Part shown: piece by piece, positions 21,658-25,529 of the stretch
Layout: each line of letters begins with the position of its first letter
Position numbering within the stretch: the stretch's first letter is position 1
Assembly (NCBI GenBank): GCA_049670505.1
Contig: JBATTK010000045.1
Location: 1-25,529, forward strand
Direction of reading: 5' to 3'
Length of the DNA stretch: 25,529 nt
Source of the DNA: JBATTK01 sp049670505
GTDB taxonomy: Bacteria; Bacteroidota; Bacteroidia; Flavobacteriales; Flavobacteriaceae
Translations under genes and position numbers: made by a program
The notes under the pieces: model-generated
The model's database searches: none
What the model saw: the letters and a program-made list of their open reading frames with translations, nothing else
Told to the model about the DNA's origin: nothing

Positions 21658-23064
21658 ATGAATCAATACGATGTAGCCATTATAGGCTCCGGTCCAGGAG
21701 GTTATGTTGCGGCAATACGATGCGCACAATTAGGAATGAAAACTGCAATCATTGAAAAATATGCCACCTTGGGGGGTACTTGCCTTAATGTAGGGTGTAT
21801 ACCGTCTAAAGCGATGCTGGATTCATCCCATCATTACGAAGATGCTATTAAACATTTTGAGGAACACGGTATAGATATTCCCGGAGAGGTAAAAGTAAAT
21901 TTGAAACAAATGATTGCCCGCAAACAAGGTGTTGTGGACCAGACTACAAAGGGCGTTCAGTTTTTGATGGATAAAAATAAAATCGATGTTTATGAGGGTC
22001 TGGGTAGCTTTAAGGACGCAAATCATATCAACATCAAAAAGACCGATGGAAAAACCGAGACCATTGAAGCCAAGAACGTGATTATAGCAACGGGTTCCAA
22101 GCCTTCCACCTTACCTTTTATTAAAATAGATAAGGAACGTATCATTACCTCTACGGAAGCATTGGAACTAAAGGAAATCCCTAATCATATGATTATCATT
22201 GGGGGTGGAGTCATTGGTTTGGAATTGGGGCAAGTATATAAAAGATTGGGTTCCGAAGTGACCGTAGTAGAATTTATGGACCGCATTATTCCCGGAATGG
22301 ACGGAGCTTTGTCCAAGGAGCTGATGAAAGTGATGAAAAAGCAAAAAGCGAAATTTCATCTGTCCCATAAGGTAAAATCCGTAGAACGTAAAGGAGATGA
22401 GGTCATTGTAAAGGCCGATAATAAAAAAGGCGAAGAGATTACGTTTACGGGCGACTACTGTTTGGTATCGGTAGGAAGAAGACCCTATACCGATGGACTG
22501 AATGCAGAAGCGGCCGGAGTGGAGGTAGACAACAAGGGCAGGGTGGCCGTAAATGACCATCTACAGACCAATGTTTCCAATATCTATGCCATTGGCGATG
22601 TAGTTCGTGGGGCTATGCTGGCGCATAAGGCAGAGGAAGAAGGCACTATGGTCGCGGAAATTTTAGCAGGTCAAAAGCCACATATCGATTACAATTTAAT
22701 TCCGGGTGTGGTGTACACTTGGCCGGAAGTTGCTGCAGTAGGCAAGACGGAGGAAGAATTAAAGGAAGCCGGTACTGCTTACAAAGTCGGACAATTTCCC
22801 ATGCGGGCCCTTGGGCGTTCCCGTGCCAGTATGGATACCGACGGATTTGTTAAAATATTGGCGGACAAAAATACCGACGAGGTCCTTGGCGTGCATATGA
22901 TCGGCGCCCGTTGTGCCGATTTGATTACGGAAGCGGTCACCGCTATGGAATTTAGGGCATCTGCCGAGGATATTTCTAGAATGAGCCATGCACATCCTAC
23001 CTATGCGGAAGCTGTAAAAGAAGCTGCGCTAGCAGCTACGGCCGATAGGCCATTACATATCTAA
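21658..23064 (+). CDS. lpdA: Dihydrolipoyl dehydrogenase (E3)
   Basis: This 468-residue flavoprotein reoxidises dihydrolipoamide in pyruvate and 2-oxoglutarate dehydrogenases and in glycine cleavage. Evidence in order: the FAD-binding IIGSGPGGYVAAIRC (residues 8-22), and the redox disulfide GGTCLNVGCIPSK (Cys42, Cys47). The NAD-binding IIIGGGVIGLELGQVYKRLG lies near 181-200, YAIGDVVRGAMLAHKAEEEG is the FAD-ribityl contact, and the C-terminal HAHPTYAEAVKE supplies His446 and Glu451, the catalytic dyad. All expected residues are present and the length is normal. No E1 or E2 genes are nearby, so it is probably shared between complexes. Confidence 0.96.
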   Translation: MNQYDVAIIGSGPGGYVAAIRCAQLGMKTAIIEKYATLGGTCLNVGCIPSKAMLDSSHHYEDAIKHFEEHGIDIPGEVKVNLKQMIARKQGVVDQTTKGVQFLMDKNKIDVYEGLGSFKDANHINIKKTDGKTETIEAKNVIIATGSKPSTLPFIKIDKERIITSTEALELKEIPNHMIIIGGGVIGLELGQVYKRLGSEVTVVEFMDRIIPGMDGALSKELMKVMKKQKAKFHLSHKVKSVERKGDEVIVKADNKKGEEITFTGDYCLVSVGRRPYTDGLNAEAAGVEVDNKGRVAVNDHLQTNVSNIYAIGDVVRGAMLAHKAEEEGTMVAEILAGQKPHIDYNLIPGVVYTWPEVAAVGKTEEELKEAGTAYKVGQFPMRALGRSRASMDTDGFVKILADKNTDEVLGVHMIGARCADLITEAVTAMEFRASAEDISRMSHAHPTYAEAVKEAALAATADRPLHI

Positions 23065-23091
23065 TTTCCTATTAGGACAATTTAAAAACAA

Positions 23092-23118
23092 AACCCCGAC
23101 TACAAAGTAGCCGGGGTT
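23092..23118 (-). terminator. Terminator between convergent lpdA and DUF3179 genes
   Basis: AACCCCG, a mismatch, CTAC, AAA, then the complementary GTAG, mismatch and CGGGGTT form a strong hairpin. A T-rich run (TTTTGTTTTT) follows on the minus strand, so it mainly serves the DUF3179 gene but can act on lpdA too. Confidence 0.85.
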
Positions 23119-23137
23119 CTCCTTCCTCATAGCATTT

Positions 23138-24559
23138 TTACTTTATCAGTCTGGCATGGGGGAACGCTGCTTTATAACCAAACCAAAAAGCGTTATGAGT
23201 AGGAATGCGCTGTAACTCCTCTCCATTTTCGCTCATCATTTTTTCTTCTAAAAGTGTCCATGAATTGCCATCATCATCTAGTACAGTGCTTTTATGGTCA
23301 TAATCTTTAAAATGCTCCTCCTTGGATGCATATACCCTGTGTGCACCCGTCCTATCGGTAAATACCGTAAAGTTTACCGACCCGATTTTGGAGGCATAAA
23401 TACTATTTTTTCTTAGGAATTTACTGGCGATCGCCAGGTTTTCATCAGGAACACCGGGTATACGGATAGATAGGATTTCATCCTTGTTCTTAATGCTTTT
23501 ATCAATTTTGGGTATGGTGAACATTAAATCATCCGTCGCAAAGTATTCCCGATAGGCTACCCCTTCCCCATAGTCCCTACGGTGTCCGGTTTGCAGGGAA
23601 AGTACCGTTGTTTCGGGATGTCTTTTTTTCCATTCGCCCCAAGTGGTGGTTACCACGCTTAAATAATCGAGTTGTATCCCCTTTCCCACCAAGGGTCCAA
23701 TTACCGGCTCGCCCTCTAGAGTACTCCAAAGGCTCTGTGTTGCCTTGTCATACATTAGCTTATTAGATCGATAGAGAAAGCCACTGGTTCCCAATTGATG
23801 TTTTATGCCCTTATGTTCTGTTTTATACAGGATTACGGTTCCACAAAGGGTGCAATAAACACCCGCTACGGTTACATCGCCCACGGTGTCCACAAACATC
23901 TCATGCCATGCCAATATTCTTTTGGGGTAGGCCCTGGCATCCCCGTTTACTTCAATTCCGAAAACAATATGGGTATCGTCCAAATAGGTTGCATCGGCAA
24001 CGGAAATCATTTTAGGATTACGCAAGGGTGGAATACCGTCTTGTAATACACCGCCCCAACGTACCTCATCCAAGCGTATCGTACTTTGTTGCTCCCTGTC
24101 TAGAAAATAAGTGTTAAACCGGGGGTCTATAATTTTATGCAAGCTGGCCTTAAATTCAAAATAATCGTCCGAATAGTGCGGATCTCTGTTCCAGATCCAT
24201 TGAAACCATCGGTCAAAATCGAATCCGAATTGCTTCCCCGTTTTTTCCTCCAATAATTGGATAAGTTTTTGAGACGTTTTTTTATGCTGACTAAAATAAA
24301 CGGTCTCAAGCAACATTATTTCATAGGTATCTTCCCAGTGCTTATCAATGTAGGCAATAGACGTCTTCACCGTTTGTTCATCGGCCTTGCTTATTAAATT
24401 TAAAAAATGTGCAGTGGGAGTAATTTTTTCCGATACAAGGGATAGGGATGGAGAATTGCTTTTTGGCGTAGCGTCGTTGTCCCTTTCCAACTGAATGACC
24501 AGAAGAACGGTACTTATAACAAAAGCAAGAAGACTTCCATATTTTATATAAGTAACCAT
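23138..24559 (-). CDS. DUF3179 domain-containing protein
   Basis: This 473-residue protein has an N-terminal membrane helix (LLAFVISTVLLVIQL), probably an uncleaved anchor or signal. A helical segment to about residue 155 precedes the DUF3179 domain (about 160-473). The domain shows the family phrases RLDEVRWGGVLQDGIPPLRN, DDTHIVFGIEVNGDARAYP, KRILAWHEMFVDTVGD and VYCTLCGTVILYK with its CxxC pair. TSGFLYRSNKLMYDKATQSL and THNAFWFGYKAAFP follow. The function of the family is not known to me; the conserved CxxC, His and Glu hint at metal or thiol chemistry outside the cytoplasm. It ends at a strong terminator. Confidence 0.88.
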   Translation of the reverse strand: MVTYIKYGSLLAFVISTVLLVIQLERDNDATPKSNSPSLSLVSEKITPTAHFLNLISKADEQTVKTSIAYIDKHWEDTYEIMLLETVYFSQHKKTSQKLIQLLEEKTGKQFGFDFDRWFQWIWNRDPHYSDDYFEFKASLHKIIDPRFNTYFLDREQQSTIRLDEVRWGGVLQDGIPPLRNPKMISVADATYLDDTHIVFGIEVNGDARAYPKRILAWHEMFVDTVGDVTVAGVYCTLCGTVILYKTEHKGIKHQLGTSGFLYRSNKLMYDKATQSLWSTLEGEPVIGPLVGKGIQLDYLSVVTTTWGEWKKRHPETTVLSLQTGHRRDYGEGVAYREYFATDDLMFTIPKIDKSIKNKDEILSIRIPGVPDENLAIASKFLRKNSIYASKIGSVNFTVFTDRTGAHRVYASKEEHFKDYDHKSTVLDDDGNSWTLLEEKMMSENGEELQRIPTHNAFWFGYKAAFPHARLIK

Positions 24560-24653
24560 ATGCTACGTTTTGCACTATAGTCGCATATAAAATCCCAAAG
24601 TTTTGATTTTAACTATAATTTATGAAAGGAAGTGTAGACCAAAAGCCAAAATA

Positions 24654-24890
24654 CTATGGGTTATGTGAACCGTCGCAATAGGGAGGATTATCGGTTTTTT
24701 TGCAGGTACATAAATAGGCCTGCTTATCTTCATTTACCGTAAAACCTAAAGAAGGTGGGGCATTATGGGCCCTATGGGAACCGTCGCAGAAAGGTTGGTC
24801 GCTACTATGGCTACAGGTACACCATGCGTATCTTTTATCCTTTTCCAAATCAATGGCTATGGGGGCATAACTTTTTTTATTATCGCTCAT
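24654..24890 (-). CDS. Tandem CDGSH iron-sulfur protein
   Basis: This 78-residue protein has two complete CDGSH motifs, each with three Cys and one His that bind a 2Fe-2S cluster. The first is WCTCSHSSDQPFCDGSH (Cys24, Cys26, Cys35, His39) and the second LCTCKKTDNPPYCDGSH (Cys61, Cys63, Cys72, His76). Two motifs in one chain are typical of bacterial and MiNT-type members, so the chain should hold two clusters. It has no signal or membrane segment and should be cytoplasmic. Roles proposed for the family are electron or cluster transfer and redox sensing. It lies 94 bases upstream of the DUF3179 gene on the same strand, so they may be cotranscribed. Confidence 0.92.
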   Translation of the reverse strand: MSDNKKSYAPIAIDLEKDKRYAWCTCSHSSDQPFCDGSHRAHNAPPSLGFTVNEDKQAYLCTCKKTDNPPYCDGSHNP

Positions 24891-24982
24891 GTCAATTATT
24901 TATAAATAGCACTATTTAATCTTAAAAGATTAATCTAATTTATAAAGTTAAACGAAAAGAAAAGAAGGAAAAATACAGGAGT

Positions 24983-25529
24983 CTAATTTTTAGCCAATCT
25001 AAATAGCTTAAGAAACATAAGCTTTGCCCTGAACAAGTTCGTTTTAATCAGTTTAAAGATAAACGATTGCCATGATTCGGTTTTTATCCACAGATACCTT
25101 AAACCCGTACTTATGTTCAATTGAATACGTTCCTTATTTTTCTCATATTGAAGCGCGGCATACGTACAACCGATCATAAATACAATAGCCCCCGGAACTG
25201 CTACGGAAGGAGGGAGGGCATGATTAAAGAATCGGTACAGGCCCAGTCCGGTAAAGCTTCCATACAGCACGATAAAATGTACAATATAAATGGATAAGGT
25301 ACTCTGTCCAATTTTTAAAGCGGTGCTATGGGTCATTAAATGTCTGAACAGCATGAACAGGGCAAAGACGATAAAGACATCCCCCAAACGAATAAAAAGA
25401 TAATTGTTAAAATAGATATCCGCAAAAAGCTGAATGTTGGTCGCCTGGGCCAGCGTTAAAAAAACATCGGACGAGAAAAAAATAAGTGATAGACCTACCG
25501 TTGATGTTATTGCTATAGCGGAAGGGTAT
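24983..25529 (-). CDS. Membrane acyltransferase-like protein, C-terminal part (runs off the right edge)
   Basis: The frame is open from the right edge (first codons read YPSAIAITSTVGLSLIFF) to a TAG at 24983-24985, about 181 codons. It has four or more membrane helices. One contains LKIGQSTLSIYIVHFIVLYG, which matches the late-helix pattern LGxxSLxIYxxHxxxLY of the acyltransferase-3, OpgC and DUF1624 groups. A basic cytoplasmic tail follows (KNKERIQLN and KLIKTNLFRAKL). The N-terminal catalytic part is outside the window, so the exact group cannot be chosen. The TTG at 25385-25387 is internal and not the start. Confidence 0.65.
   Translation of the reverse strand, partial: YPSAIAITSTVGLSLIFFSSDVFLTLAQATNIQLFADIYFNNYLFIRLGDVFIVFALFMLFRHLMTHSTALKIGQSTLSIYIVHFIVLYGSFTGLGLYRFFNHALPPSVAVPGAIVFMIGCTYAALQYEKNKERIQLNISTGLRYLWIKTESWQSFIFKLIKTNLFRAKLMFLKLFRLAKN

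Overview
The window looks like chromosomal DNA of a marine-type member of the Flavobacteriaceae (Bacteroidota). The evidence is a type IX secretion (T9SS) C-terminal sorting domain on a secreted metalloprotease, matches to the Bacteroidota promoter element TAnnTTTG, and a block of core genes in an order I associate with flavobacteria: ribB, lptF/G, lolA, ftsK, dgkA, tpx. The assignment rests on gene content only; no database was searched.

Region 1 (1 to about 7670) is accessory and decayed. It holds an HxlR regulator pseudogene at the left edge, a membrane protein and lipoprotein overlapping by 17 bases, the C-terminal scar of a tyrosine recombinase, a lipoprotein plus T9SS metalloprotease operon, and a dead two-gene toxin-antitoxin module of the AbiE type. 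After these come an AT-rich membrane-anchored AraC regulator with a signal-bearing NAD-dependent epimerase. The region ends at tRNA-Ser(UGA), whose 3' end is repeated twice more within 330 bases. Together these suggest an old genomic island at a tRNA-Ser attachment site whose integrase and toxin-antitoxin genes have since died.

Region 2 (7671 to 17525) is mostly core. A plus-strand run encodes a TauE/SafE-type exporter, a nitroreductase and a DegT-family aminotransferase. It converges on a long minus-strand run: tpx, dgkA, ftsK, lolA, lptF/G and ribB. This run links redox defence, lipid recycling, chromosome segregation, outer-membrane lipoprotein and LPS transport, and riboflavin synthesis. 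The GTP cyclohydrolase half of the riboflavin protein has lost its catalytic motifs, and the LptF/G protein carries a 15-bp minisatellite in its periplasmic insert.

Region 3 (17526 to 25529) contains an nhaC Na+/H+ antiporter flanked on both sides by non-coding arrays of degenerate 7-bp repeats, with one identical 39-bp block on each side. Next are a Cys/Met-metabolism PLP enzyme divergent from an Lrp/AsnC regulator, a dihydrolipoyl dehydrogenase, a DUF3179 protein, a small double-CDGSH iron-sulfur protein, and a membrane acyltransferase-like gene cut by the window end. The least explained signals are the heptad arrays around nhaC, the dead AbiE module and the tRNA-Ser repeats.
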